A program made the position numbers and the translations under genes. Below the pieces are notes generated by a model. That model worked only from the letters and a program-made list of their open reading frames with translations, was not told the DNA's origin and did not search any database. DNA of 64,000 nucleotides from positions 1,939,001 to 2,003,000 of the forward strand of contig NZ_CP104002.1 of assembly GCF_029201565.1 (NCBI RefSeq), read 5' to 3'. How positions within the stretch are numbered: position 1 is the first letter of the stretch; every line of letters starts with the position of its first letter. The stretch is from Devosia sp. SD17-2. Lineage in GTDB: Bacteria > Pseudomonadota > Alphaproteobacteria > Rhizobiales > Devosiaceae. This document shows, in pieces, positions 17,235 to 25,289 of the stretch.

Positions 17235-19694
17235 ATGCCTGTTGCTGCTGCCTCCTCGCCTGTGACCCAAAGTCCCACACGGCCAGATGGTGAGATCTTC
17301 CTGACCTTGAAGGGGATCACCAAGAGCTATGGGCCGACACTCGCCAATTCCCTGATCGACCTGAATGTGGCGCGGGGAGAGGTGATCGGGCTGGTTGGCG
17401 GCAATGGCGCGGGCAAGTCTACCCTGATGAAAATCCTCTGCGGCGTGACGGCCCCGACCTTGGGGGAAATCGCCGTTTGCGGAGAGAGCCTTTCGTTCGC
17501 GACTTATGACACGGCGTCTGCACAGGCGCATGGCGTCCGCATGGTGCATCAGGAGCTGTCCCTGTGCACCAATCTCTCCGTAGCAGAGAACTTTTTTATC
17601 GAGTCTCCAGGGGGCGCGACTCCCGCACCAGGTTGGCGCCGCCGATACCGCGAGAGGGCACAGGCGGCGCTCGATGATGTCTTTCCGGACCACCGCATCG
17701 ATGTCGACGCAGCGATCTCACGTCTGAACATAGGCGAGCGCCAGATGGTGGAAATTGCGCGCGCCTGTGCAACGCCTGGCGTCCAATTGATCATTCTCGA
17801 TGAGCCGACATCATCACTTGGTCCAGAGCGGTCCGGCCAGCTTCGCAGTTATGTTTCGCGCCGCGCTGCCGAAGGGATGGCGTTCATTTTCATCAGCCAC
17901 AAACTTAATGAAGTCATTGAGGTTGCGACGACTATTGCCCTTTTGCGCAATGGCAAGCTGGTCTGGCGAGGCGCCGGTTCGGAGGCCTCAGTCGAGCAAT
18001 TGGTATCCCTCATGGGGGGCGCCAAGGAGACGACGAAGCTCGCGCGCACCGAACCCTCTGATGTCTCTGGCGAGACATTGGTCACTTTAGATGCCAGTTG
18101 GCGTGCCGATGGCGGAGGGCCTATCGAACTGCGTCGCGGTGAAACGATTGGTCTGGCGGGGCTTGAGGGCAGTGGCCAAGCAGAGTTGCTGCATGCAATA
18201 TTCGAGGGCAATCACTCCGGGGTGAAAAGGCAGGCAGCCGCGACTTTCGTTGCCGGCGATCGAAAGAAAGAAGGCATATTTCCGCTGTGGGATGTGCTCT
18301 CAAACATCTCCATTGGACGCCTTGCCAAGCGCTCGGAACTTTCTTGGATTTCGGCAAGCGATGAACAATCGGCCGCAGTCAGCGCGGCTTCCAAACTGAG
18401 ACTCGATCCGGAGCGTATGCAATCTGGGATCACCGAGTTGAGCGGAGGGAACCAGCAAAAAGCCCTTGTTGCGCGCTCGCTCGTTAATGAAGCGCCGATC
18501 ATCTTGCTGGACGACCCCATGCGCGGCGTTGATATCGCCACGAAGCAGGATTTCTATTCCCTGATAGACGAAATTGTCCCGACTGGACGAACAGCCATAT
18601 GGCATACAACCGAAGATCGCGAGCTCCTTAGGGCGGATCGCGTTCTGGTACTCTCGCACGGAAAGATTGTGCGGGAGCTTGTCGCCAGTGAGATTTCAGA
18701 AGCGTCCATCGTGGAAGCGTCATTCTCCGGTGAGAAGACTTCTGCGACAGCGAGCGGCGGTTCTACTCTCGATTGGCGCCGGCTCTTCGTCACGGCAATG
18801 CCCTATATCAGCCTCGCGGCTGTATTTTCACTGATGGTACAGTCAAATCCGATGGTGGCGACCGCCTTCGGGCTCGACCTCCTGCTTCTGCCTGCCGTTG
18901 CCCTGGCCTTGGTGGCAATCGCGCAAATGTTCATTGTAGGTGGCAGTGAAATCGACCTGGGGGCAGGTGCGTTCGCGGGGTTGATCAGCGTGCTGAGCGC
19001 CACCCTTCTCTTTGATCAGCCGCTCCTCGGCGTGGGAAGTATCCTGCTGGCAGTGCTCGGATATGCAGCTATGGGTGCGATCATACAGGCGCGGAAAATT
19101 CCGGCGATTGTCGTTACCCTCGGGGCGTCCTTCATCTGGCTGGGAATTGGACTGTCCATTCAGCCAACGCCAGGTGGCAGCAGCCCAGCGTGGCTCTCAG
19201 CCATCGTCAGTTGGTCTTTTGCGGGAATTCCAACCGCCATCATCCTGCTGGCCATCGTTGCCGCAGTAGCCCTCTTCATCGACCGAACCCCGCTTGGTGT
19301 TGCCTTGCGCGGATTTGGCAATAACCCAGCTGCGATGACCACCAGTGGATGGTCTGCACTTCGTTACAGCGTCATCCGTTATCTCATCGCGGGAGCATTT
19401 GCATGCGCTGCGGGGATGATGCTGACGGCCGTGAACACGGCGAGCGATATCAACTCGGGCAATTCCTATACTTTGCTTAGTGTGGCCGCAGTGGTGATGG
19501 GTGGTTGTGCACTCTTCGGCGGGCTCATAACGCCACTTGGCGTGGTAGTCGGTGCGGTCACCCTGTCTTTGATCGGCGCGCTGCTTGGCATCCTGAATGT
19601 ATCAAGTGACTTCAACGCTGCCACGCAAGGCGGGGTGCTGCTTGCAATCCTCGCGCTTCGTAGCCTAGCCAGCCGCGACACGGAGGAAAACTGA
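17235..19694 (+). CDS. Sugar ABC transporter: RbsA-type double ATPase fused to an RbsC-type permease
   Basis: An 819-residue single chain. Residues about 15-245 form an ABC domain with Walker A GGNGAGKSTLMKIL, an atypical signature LNIGERQMVEIARA, Walker B LIILDEPTSSLG and FISHKL. Residues about 250-495 are the second, degenerate ABC domain of sugar ATPases (GLAGLEGSGQAELLHAIF, then LSGGNQQKALVARSL and LDDPMRGVD). From about residue 510 to the end lies a multi-helix RbsC-like permease (FIVGGSEIDLGAGAFAGLISVLSATLLF, RKIPAIVVTLGASFIWLGIGL). RbsA and RbsC are normally separate proteins. The reading frame is uninterrupted and no stop or start lies at the junction. The gene overlaps the following permease gene (TGATG). 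Confidence 0.92.
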   Translation: MPVAAASSPVTQSPTRPDGEIFLTLKGITKSYGPTLANSLIDLNVARGEVIGLVGGNGAGKSTLMKILCGVTAPTLGEIAVCGESLSFATYDTASAQAHGVRMVHQELSLCTNLSVAENFFIESPGGATPAPGWRRRYRERAQAALDDVFPDHRIDVDAAISRLNIGERQMVEIARACATPGVQLIILDEPTSSLGPERSGQLRSYVSRRAAEGMAFIFISHKLNEVIEVATTIALLRNGKLVWRGAGSEASVEQLVSLMGGAKETTKLARTEPSDVSGETLVTLDASWRADGGGPIELRRGETIGLAGLEGSGQAELLHAIFEGNHSGVKRQAAATFVAGDRKKEGIFPLWDVLSNISIGRLAKRSELSWISASDEQSAAVSAASKLRLDPERMQSGITELSGGNQQKALVARSLVNEAPIILLDDPMRGVDIATKQDFYSLIDEIVPTGRTAIWHTTEDRELLRADRVLVLSHGKIVRELVASEISEASIVEASFSGEKTSATASGGSTLDWRRLFVTAMPYISLAAVFSLMVQSNPMVATAFGLDLLLLPAVALALVAIAQMFIVGGSEIDLGAGAFAGLISVLSATLLFDQPLLGVGSILLAVLGYAAMGAIIQARKIPAIVVTLGASFIWLGIGLSIQPTPGGSSPAWLSAIVSWSFAGIPTAIILLAIVAAVALFIDRTPLGVALRGFGNNPAAMTTSGWSALRYSVIRYLIAGAFACAAGMMLTAVNTASDINSGNSYTLLSVAAVVMGGCALFGGLITPLGVVVGAVTLSLIGALLGILNVSSDFNAATQGGVLLAILALRSLASRDTEEN

Positions 19695-20671
19695 TGGACG
19701 CGCTGCGCTCATTCGTGAGGACAAATCGTTGGGTCTGGTCCGCATTGGCGGTCATGCTGCTTTGGATCGTCCTGGCCGCGGTGACTGGTCGATGGAGCCT
19801 TGCCAGCCTGTCAGGTATTGCGTTGTCCGCCTCGTTCCTGGCGCTTGCCGGTCTAGGACAAATGCTGGTTGTAACGACGGGAAAGGGCAATATCGATCTA
19901 TCGGTCGCCACAGTCATGACGCTTAGCGCTTATCTGGGCATGCTGATCATCCGTGGTTCGGACGACATGCTGATAGTCGGGCTATTGGCGACTCTTGGCC
20001 TTGGCATCGTCGTGGGTATGATAAATGCCTTTCTGGTCATCGCTATCCGCATCCCGGCGATTATCGCGACCCTTGCGTCCGGATACGTTCTCGCGACAGC
20101 GACGCTATTGGCCAACCGGTCGCTGCAGGGCGCAACGGTCAGTCCACTGCTCAAGGGCTTTGCGAGTGGACGGATCATGGGAGTTCCCCTCATGGCAGTA
20201 GTTGCGGTGGTGGTCGCGGCCGGCTTCGCCGTTGTCCTGCGCAAGACCGCATATGGGCAGCAGCTTTCTGCCGTGGGACAGAGCCGTGCAGCAGCGAGCG
20301 TGGCCGGCGTGCGTGTCAATCGCGTCGTGGCGATTGCCTTTGTAGTCTCTTCCGTGCTGGCAGCATTCAACGGCTTGATGCTGGGTGCCTATGTCGGCGG
20401 GGCGTTTCTGGAGATGGGGCAGCCCTATCTCCTGCAATCGGTGGCTGTTGTGGTTATCGGCGGTACCCTGATCTTTGGCGGGTCGGCGACCGCAGCCGGC
20501 ACGTTGTTCGCGTCCGTACTCCTTGTTCTCGTAGTCACTTTGATGCAGATCATGGGCTTGCCCAGGGGTGCCCAGGACATGATCCAAGGGGCTGTAGTTA
20601 TCCTTGTACTCGCCTTGGCGGTGCAGGGCGGCACATTCAAAGCGGCAAAACCGCAAGCAAATTTGGCATGA
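19694..20671 (+). CDS. Sugar ABC transporter permease (RbsC type)
   Basis: A 325-residue inner-membrane permease with many hydrophobic helices. The segments LAGLGQMLVVTTGKGNIDLSVATVMTLSAYLGM and AIRIPAIIATLASGYVLATATLLANR are typical of the RbsC family. It is translationally coupled to the fused ATPase-permease gene. With that protein it would complete a transporter with two different permease halves. The transcript probably ends shortly after it, although I see no clear terminator. Confidence 0.92.
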   Translation: MDALRSFVRTNRWVWSALAVMLLWIVLAAVTGRWSLASLSGIALSASFLALAGLGQMLVVTTGKGNIDLSVATVMTLSAYLGMLIIRGSDDMLIVGLLATLGLGIVVGMINAFLVIAIRIPAIIATLASGYVLATATLLANRSLQGATVSPLLKGFASGRIMGVPLMAVVAVVVAAGFAVVLRKTAYGQQLSAVGQSRAAASVAGVRVNRVVAIAFVVSSVLAAFNGLMLGAYVGGAFLEMGQPYLLQSVAVVVIGGTLIFGGSATAAGTLFASVLLVLVVTLMQIMGLPRGAQDMIQGAVVILVLALAVQGGTFKAAKPQANLA

Positions 20672-20800
20672 ATGGCTTGGGGGGGCGGCATGACGTTCTT
20701 TGCCCTCCCTCACAGTGAATGACATGGTTGCAGCAGTGAGCGTCAATCCCGTGTCGGCAGCCTTAGGGTCAAGCCCGCTCTTGCGAGGGCCCGCTGACTG

Positions 20801-21946
20801 TTGATTGTCGTTTGGATCTGGCAATCAACAGGCTTGGCCTTTTTCCTGGGCCAGCTTGAGTCCGGTGATTTGAACCTTACGAACATCGCGGTCGGCATTT
20901 TGCAGGGCGCGCAGGGCGACGACAGCGCTCACGTCCAGGCCAAGGTTGACGCGGCGGTGATGTTCACGGAAACCCTCGATACTCCGAAAAAGATCGAGGC
21001 GTATCAAGGCGAAGCAGCCGCTGACGCGGCGCGGGCTTTTCTTGATGGGATAGACAAGGATACCCCTGCGACGCCGGAAAGCGTCAATGAAGCTGTAGAG
21101 GACGTAATTGCAGGGCCTGGCGATGGACAGGATCCTGGCGACCCGGATCCAACGGACCCCAATCCTGGTGACCCCGATCCCGGTAATCCCGAACCGGACC
21201 CGGTCGCCGTAACCGTCCGAGATGCGGCTCTTTCTGAGATCGCGATGGATGACGGCGGGATCAATATGTGGAAGGGGCGCGGCAACACAGCTGACCACTT
21301 CTCGGTCACATCAGTTGATCTTGAAGGCGACGATGTTCCGGATGTTGAGTTGGCGCTTGGCGTACACTATCGAGGCGGCAACGCCCCCGAGGGCGAGACC
21401 GGAATAATCCAGGATGCGAACGAGGACGGTGTCTATTCGTTCGTGCCCGGAAATGATGTGATGTTCAGGTTTTCGGTCGCCAGTCTGGTCGATCAAGTTG
21501 ATCTGAGCGGATTACTCGATCGGTATGACGTCAAACTGTTCGTAGATCATAACAGTGGGGAGGGCGTTGCTGAGTTCGGTGAGCTCAATCTGATCGCCGA
21601 AGGTGGAAATCTTGGGGTCGTAGACAATGGCGCTGGAGATACCGACGCCTATTCCGGCTTCGCTTGGGATTTCCCGGCTTACGAAGAGCGCTTGGTAGAT
21701 GACGTCGGAAACCCGGTTAACGGCGACAGTCGTGCATCAGTGACCCAGAACGTACAGGCAGTCCAGTGGTACCAGCCAAATGAACAGGGCGAACTGTTCA
21801 GTTCGGGCTACGCACTGGCGGCCGGAGAGTACGAGATCTCTCTCAAGCTCTTTGAAAAGGGTAGTGACACGGCAATTGCCGAGAACAATATCGTCGTCAT
21901 TGGTGGGGCCGATACGGTGCCAGCGGTCGACGCATTCTCGCTGTAG
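20801..21946 (+). pseudogene. C-terminal part of a secreted or surface protein with a DUF4214-like end domain (5'-truncated)
   Basis: The frame opens at a TTG without a ribosome binding site. Its first recognisable residues, STGLAFFLGQLESGDLNLTNIAVGILQ, look like the middle of a DUF4214 domain whose beginning is missing. After about residue 100 comes a Pro/Asp/Gly repeat linker (PGDPDPTDPNPGDPDPGNPE). A roughly 240-residue domain follows with Asp-rich, possibly calcium-binding segments (DLEGDDVPDVELALG, DANEDGVY). There is no signal peptide. I read it as the remnant of a larger type-I-secreted or cell-surface protein cut at its 5' side. A short independent protein is possible but less likely. 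Confidence 0.6.
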
Positions 21947-22050
21947 GCCAACGATTTGTCCGAACGCCAGCGCTTGGAGAGATCGGGGCTGCGTATCTGA
22001 TCTGATTCAAGCGCCGGCTTCGAAAAGTTCACTCTGCTAAAGCAACCAAA

Positions 22051-22108
22051 AGCAGCCCCGGCGCACCATTGCCGGGACTGCTACGCGGGCCGGGGCAAGC
22101 CCGGGCCC
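22051..22108. repeat. Two adjacent GC-rich hairpins downstream of the IS5-type element
   Basis: AGCAG-CC-CCGGC and GCCGG-GA-CTGCT (22051-22082) form one interrupted stem. GGGCCGGGGC and GCCCGGGCCC (22087-22108) form a second stem with one mismatch and a 2-base loop. They lie just beyond the end of the transposase frame. They may be a terminator, a REP-like repeat or part of the insertion sequence end. Confidence 0.5.
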
Positions 22109-22112
22109 GACT

Positions 22113-22541
22113 CTAGGTGACCGACTCATAACTTCGCAACCAGATACGGATTGAAGCGAGTTGGACTGATGCCAGGAAATTGTCGTCTCGCTTGTCGTAT
22201 CGGGTTGCGATTGCCCTGAAGTGTTTGAGTTTGTTGAAGTAACGTTCGACAGCGTTGCGCTGGCGATAGACCCAGTGGCTGAATGGGAAGGTTTGCACGC
22301 GGTTGGGCATGGCGCGGATATTGGCCCATGCACCGCGCTCGGCCATGGTGCTGCGCAGGGCATCACTGTCGTAGGCTCGGTCTGCGAGCAGGATATTTCC
22401 AGCGGACAGGGTGGCAAACATGTCCGCTGCTGATCGCCCATCATGGGCCTGGCCTTCGGTCAGTTTGAGCTGGATCGGCCGCCCCTGGGCATCGACCAGC
22501 GCATGGATCTTGGTGGTCAGGCCGCCGCGCGAACGACCCAT
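22113..22541 (-). CDS. IS5-family transposase OrfB (frameshift product)
   Basis: 142 residues from the first ATG. GRSRGGLTTKIHALVDAQGRPI is the start of the catalytic core. ILLADRAYDSDALR holds the second catalytic Asp, and YRQRNAVERYFNKLKHFRAIATRYDK holds the catalytic Glu and the YREK-like signature. It overlaps OrfA and is probably made as an OrfAB fusion. No stop interrupts it, so the element may still be active. Confidence 0.85.
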   Translation of the reverse strand: MGRSRGGLTTKIHALVDAQGRPIQLKLTEGQAHDGRSAADMFATLSAGNILLADRAYDSDALRSTMAERGAWANIRAMPNRVQTFPFSHWVYRQRNAVERYFNKLKHFRAIATRYDKRDDNFLASVQLASIRIWLRSYESVT

Positions 22542-22888
22542 GCAACGGGATCGCTCGTCTTTTTTTGACCGTTGGCGGCGTGCTGGTGAACCCGGATCGA
22601 GGACGAGTCGATCATCTGCACGTCGCCATTGTAAGCGGCTGATACAGCGTCAAGAATGCGCGCCCAGTGGCCGGCCCTGCGCCACCGGTTGAAGCGGTTC
22701 ACGCAGGTCGTGTGCGGGCCATACCGCGTCGGGATGTCGGCCCAGGGCGCGCCCGTGCGAAGCCGCCAGAAGATGCCGTTCAGAACACGCCGGTCATCGG
22801 CGCGCGGAACGCCGCGCACCTTCGTCGGAAGCAGCGGCTGGATCACAGACCACTCAAAATCCGTAAGATCAAAACGCGCCATCATCAC
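22517..22888 (-). CDS. IS5-family transposase OrfA
   Basis: 123 residues. The N-terminal DUF4096-like domain (FDLTDFEWSVIQPLLP, then DDRRVLNGIFWRLRTGAPWADIP) is followed by the first catalytic aspartate in MIDSSSIRVHQHAA. The frame ends shortly after the A7 slippery run in GQKKTSDP, so the catalytic domain is completed only by frameshifting into OrfB. An AGGAGG precedes the ATG codons. Confidence 0.85.
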   Translation of the reverse strand: MMMARFDLTDFEWSVIQPLLPTKVRGVPRADDRRVLNGIFWRLRTGAPWADIPTRYGPHTTCVNRFNRWRRAGHWARILDAVSAAYNGDVQMIDSSSIRVHQHAANGQKKTSDPVAWVVRAAA

Positions 22889-23068
22889 CTCCTGTCCACC
22901 AAAGGGAAGGAATCACAACAGCAGCACTTTGGGAATCCCGTTAATGGGTATGTGACCTAGGGCGCATTGGGCGCCTGAACGATCGTTATATCTCCCAATA
23001 GACAAGAGGCCCTCATGGCCACGAACAACTTCGCTGACGCGTTGTCGGCCGTGAATTGCTGTTCGCGG

Positions 23069-23152
23069 TCATATGAAGGAAATCAAGGCTAGAGAGTTGA
23101 CCAAGCCGATTAGAAAGCACAACGCAACTAAGCCGTAGAGCAGCCGGTCCAT
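23069..23152 (-). CDS. Tiny single-span membrane peptide (27 residues)
   Basis: The minus strand from ATG 23152 reads MDRLLYGLVALCFLIGLVNS and continues hydrophobically to ISFI before a TGA. GGGAGG lies 8 bases upstream of the ATG, which is a strong ribosome binding site. The peptide is almost entirely one membrane helix. It is antisense to the phage module and could be a small toxin-like or regulatory peptide. Nothing further supports a function. Confidence 0.4.
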   Translation of the reverse strand: MDRLLYGLVALCFLIGLVNSLALISFI

Positions 23153-23227
23153 CTTACTTGCCTCCCAAGAGGTGCGTATTTGGGCACGCAATCACAAAGC
23201 CCACAAATCAATTCACAGGAGGCCTTC

Positions 23228-23929
23228 ATGGCGATCACCACGCGGAGCGCTGGCACGGCGCCCAATTCAAGCGCTCTACGCCCATCAATGCTCAGGCGGC
23301 GAAGATTGCGGCTAACCGCTCCCGCTATGAGCTCGTGTCAAAAGCCACTGCCGTTTCCCTGGGAAGTTATCGGCGTGATCCACTATCGGGAGAGTTCCGG
23401 CGATTTCGCAGGCGTCCTACACAACGGCCAGAAGATCATCGGAACCGGCAAGAAAACCACTCTGATTCCGGCGGGAAGGGGGCCATTCAAAAGCTGGGAA
23501 GAGGCCGCCGTTGACGCCATCGCTGATTGCCACCCCTACGTTGCCAAGAACACGGACTGGTCGATCGGCAATACGCTGGATAGGCTCGAGGCGTATAACG
23601 GCCTGGCCTATCGTAACAAGAGCCTGCCATCGCCCTACCTCTGGGCCGGCACCGTCCAATACGCCAAGGGCAAATACGTGGCCGATGGCAATTTCGATCC
23701 CAACCCCGTCGACAAACAGTTGGGCGTAGCGCCGATCCTGATGAAGCTCAGGGAAATGGTGCAGCCCGCTCGTGGCGTTTCTGCCTCTCCCGCGCCGACG
23801 CCCTCACCTTTACCCATAAGCGGCCTCCATGAGCCCGCCAAGCCCGGCGACTTCAAACCCGCCGGCGTCATCGCCGCAATCATCATACTGGCCGCCCTTG
23901 CCGCGGCCTTTTTCTTTGTCCGGTTCTAG
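23228..23929 (+). CDS. Phage-type endolysin with C-terminal membrane anchor; N-terminal segment scrambled by two compensating frameshifts
   Basis: 233 residues. A lysozyme-like core begins at PWEVIGVIHYRESSGDF with the probable catalytic Glu in HYRES. It continues through GTGKKTTLIPAGRGPF, SWEEAAVDAI, YLWAGTVQYAKGKYV and VDKQLG. A Pro-rich linker and one membrane helix (VIAAIIILAALAAAFFFVRF) end the protein. AGGAGG precedes ATG 23228. Between about 23244 and 23362 the actual frame is Arg-rich nonsense, whereas the neighbouring frame reads ERWHGAQFKRSTPINAQAAK and on to SKATAV, as expected for this family. One base lost near 23245 (GG for GGG) and one gained near 23361 (TTT for TT) explain this. 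Roughly residues 7-44 are therefore probably not native. Confidence 0.75.
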   Translation: MAITTRSAGTAPNSSALRPSMLRRRRLRLTAPAMSSCQKPLPFPWEVIGVIHYRESSGDFAGVLHNGQKIIGTGKKTTLIPAGRGPFKSWEEAAVDAIADCHPYVAKNTDWSIGNTLDRLEAYNGLAYRNKSLPSPYLWAGTVQYAKGKYVADGNFDPNPVDKQLGVAPILMKLREMVQPARGVSASPAPTPSPLPISGLHEPAKPGDFKPAGVIAAIIILAALAAAFFFVRF

Positions 23930-23941
23930 GAGGCCAACACT

Positions 23942-24318
23942 GTGATCACCAGCATTGCAGCCGCTATTGCCCAGAACGTCATCCGCGGTTGGCTCTGGCG
24001 CCGTGTTCAGGAGCTTGCTCCCTCTGCCGGCGTTTTCGTCCCGATTTACCGCTCCATCCGCCTGCCATGCAGGAAACGGTTCGCACCATCTTCACGGGTC
24101 AGGGCGGGGGCCTGACTGTCTCTGCCTATTTAGGCCTCGGCTATTTTCTTTAGAGGCAGTGGCAATCCTACCGTGCCACGGTGGCCCCCCAGGTTTTTAC
24201 AACGGACGGGAAGAAGGCGGAGCTGCCGAAGGGGTCTTCCGCTGCGCGCAAGGCAGATGCGGTTGCGGCCGTAGCGCCCAAGCCCCGCGCGCACTGGGAA
24301 CGGCTAACACAGAAATAG
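23942..24318 (+). pseudogene. Small phage protein, broken by one frameshift and one nonsense codon
   Basis: AGGAGG at 23928-23933 precedes a GTG at 23942. The frame reads ITSIAAAIAQNVIRGWLWRR, then loses sense. Another frame resumes with PPAMQETVRTIFTGQGGGLT and continues to LGLGYFL, where a TAG at 24151-24153 stands in line. The same frame continues past it with RQWQSYRATVAPQVFTTDGK to an Ala/Lys-rich tail ending RLTQK at 24316. The restored protein would be about 124 residues with one hydrophobic segment. It is possibly holin-like, but this is uncertain. Confidence 0.6.
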
Positions 24319-24324
24319 AGAAGT

Positions 24325-24358
24325 GGCCCGGCCGCGCCGGGGGAAGTGAAGCCGGGCC
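24325..24358. terminator. GC-rich hairpin after the second small phage gene
   Basis: GGCCCGGC (24325-24332) and GCCGGGCC (24351-24358) are perfect 8-base inverted arms around an 18-base loop. They lie 7 bases after the reconstructed stop. There is no T-run, so this is a structural repeat or a weak terminator. Confidence 0.4.
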
Positions 24359-24445
24359 AGCCGCGGTGCTAAGTCAAAACGCCCCGAGCCCGAGGCTACA
24401 ATAGTCCTTCTCCAGGAAATGCCGAAAGGGACGGAAAGGAATATT

Positions 24446-24908
24446 ATGCTTTTTTACTCGGGTCGCTTTTTCTTATGGTTTCGGGCTTCGGCATGTTCAT
24501 CTGCATCGCAACGGGTGTGTGCGCCCACTTCGAGGCTCGGTTCGTCGAAGAGATTATGGCGGCCGCGCTGACCTTCTGGCGCTTCAACCTTGCCGGCGAT
24601 GGCACAGCATGGGCGAACCCGGCAACGTGGGAAGGCATGTTCCGCATCGCCTCCGAGGAAGTCTGGGGCGCCATTTGCCTCGCCGTTGGTGATTTGTGGC
24701 TCTTGGGCCTGCTATCAACGGCACCTTCGCCAATACCTGGTACTCGCGCTATTCGCCCGTGGTGCGAGGCTGCATGGCCGCCGCTGCGGCCGTGATCTCG
24801 TTCCTGGTCTACACCTCGGTTATGACTGCCCAAACATCGGGGAGCGGCATCTATCCGCTGCCTCTGGCTCTAAGCTTCTGGTGTGTGTTCACGCCTGGAG
24901 AGACGTAG
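24446..24908 (+). pseudogene. Small phage membrane protein, broken by two single-base deletions
   Basis: GGAAAGGA precedes ATG 24446. Adding one T to the run at 24450-24455 gives MLFLLGSLFLMVSGFGMFIC, a clean membrane helix that continues into HFEARFVEEIMAAALTFWRF and IASEEVWGAICLAVGDLWLL. Near 24715 the frame shifts again, and the downstream frame reads INGTFANTWYSRYSPVVRG, then a second hydrophobic region (MAAAAAVISFLVYTSV) to the stop at 24906. The restored protein would be about 154 residues with several membrane spans. Both lesions are consistent with single-base losses. Confidence 0.6.
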
Positions 24909-24923
24909 GACGGGCAGGGACTA

Positions 24924-25272
24924 ATGGACAGCATACCCGCTGATTTTCAATGGCTCGGTGGCGCGGCCTTCGCCATTGCCACCGCCGTACTTGCCGCATG
25001 GTCCAAGGTGTTCGGGAAGAATGAAGGCCCGACCGGCGCCGAGGCGCAGGAGTCGCTGTCTCCGGCCAGCTCGCCGATATGGGGCCGGTAAAGGAGCTGG
25101 TGGAGAGCGTTGGGCTCGTCATACAGCAGATGTTGCGCACCAACATCGGCCTCGAGGAAACGTCCAAGGGCATTCATCACTTGGTCCAGACGTATGAGAA
25201 GCAGCTGCAGAAGGGCAACGGGACCGCGAGATCGCAGAAGAGGTGGCGAGGCAGTTAAAGGACAAGCGCTAG
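24924..25272 (+). pseudogene. Small phage protein (membrane anchor plus coiled region), broken by two single-base deletions
   Basis: The start MDSIPADFQWLGGAAFAIAT is a membrane-anchored N-terminus. In the present frame it ends early at SPIWGR. One base further on, the frame reads GQLADMGPVKELVESVGLVI, continues through QQMLRTNIGLEETSKGIHHL, and then must shift once more to reach DREIAEEVARQLKDKR and the stop at 25270. Restored, it is about 116 residues, a membrane segment followed by a helical or coiled tail reminiscent of spanin-like or holin-associated proteins. That resemblance is only by architecture. Confidence 0.55.
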
Positions 25273-25289
25273 AGGGCTGTCATTCCCCT

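Larger units (their letters stand above)
22113..22900 (-). mobile_element. IS5-family (IS427-like) insertion sequence, two overlapping frames
   Basis: Two minus-strand frames together encode a DDE transposase of the IS5/IS427 type. A run of seven A on the coding strand (22566-22560) within the overlap is a typical slippery site for -1 frameshifting between the two parts. I could not define the terminal inverted repeats with confidence, so the element ends are approximate. Confidence 0.8.
22961..25272 (+). mobile_element. Decayed phage lysis/small-membrane-protein module
   Basis: Four consecutive plus-strand genes with good ribosome binding sites encode an endolysin with a C-terminal membrane anchor and three small proteins of prophage character. 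All four are broken or altered by single-base lesions. A 25-codon frame (23015-23092, preceded by AGAGG) may be the stub of another gene. No structural, packaging or integrase genes accompany them, so this is a remnant rather than a full prophage. An IS5-type element lies directly upstream. Confidence 0.6.

Noticed and set aside
16051..17280. A 409-codon minus-strand open frame
   Set aside because: It lies antisense to the sugar-binding protein and has no family features; it is a high-GC shadow.
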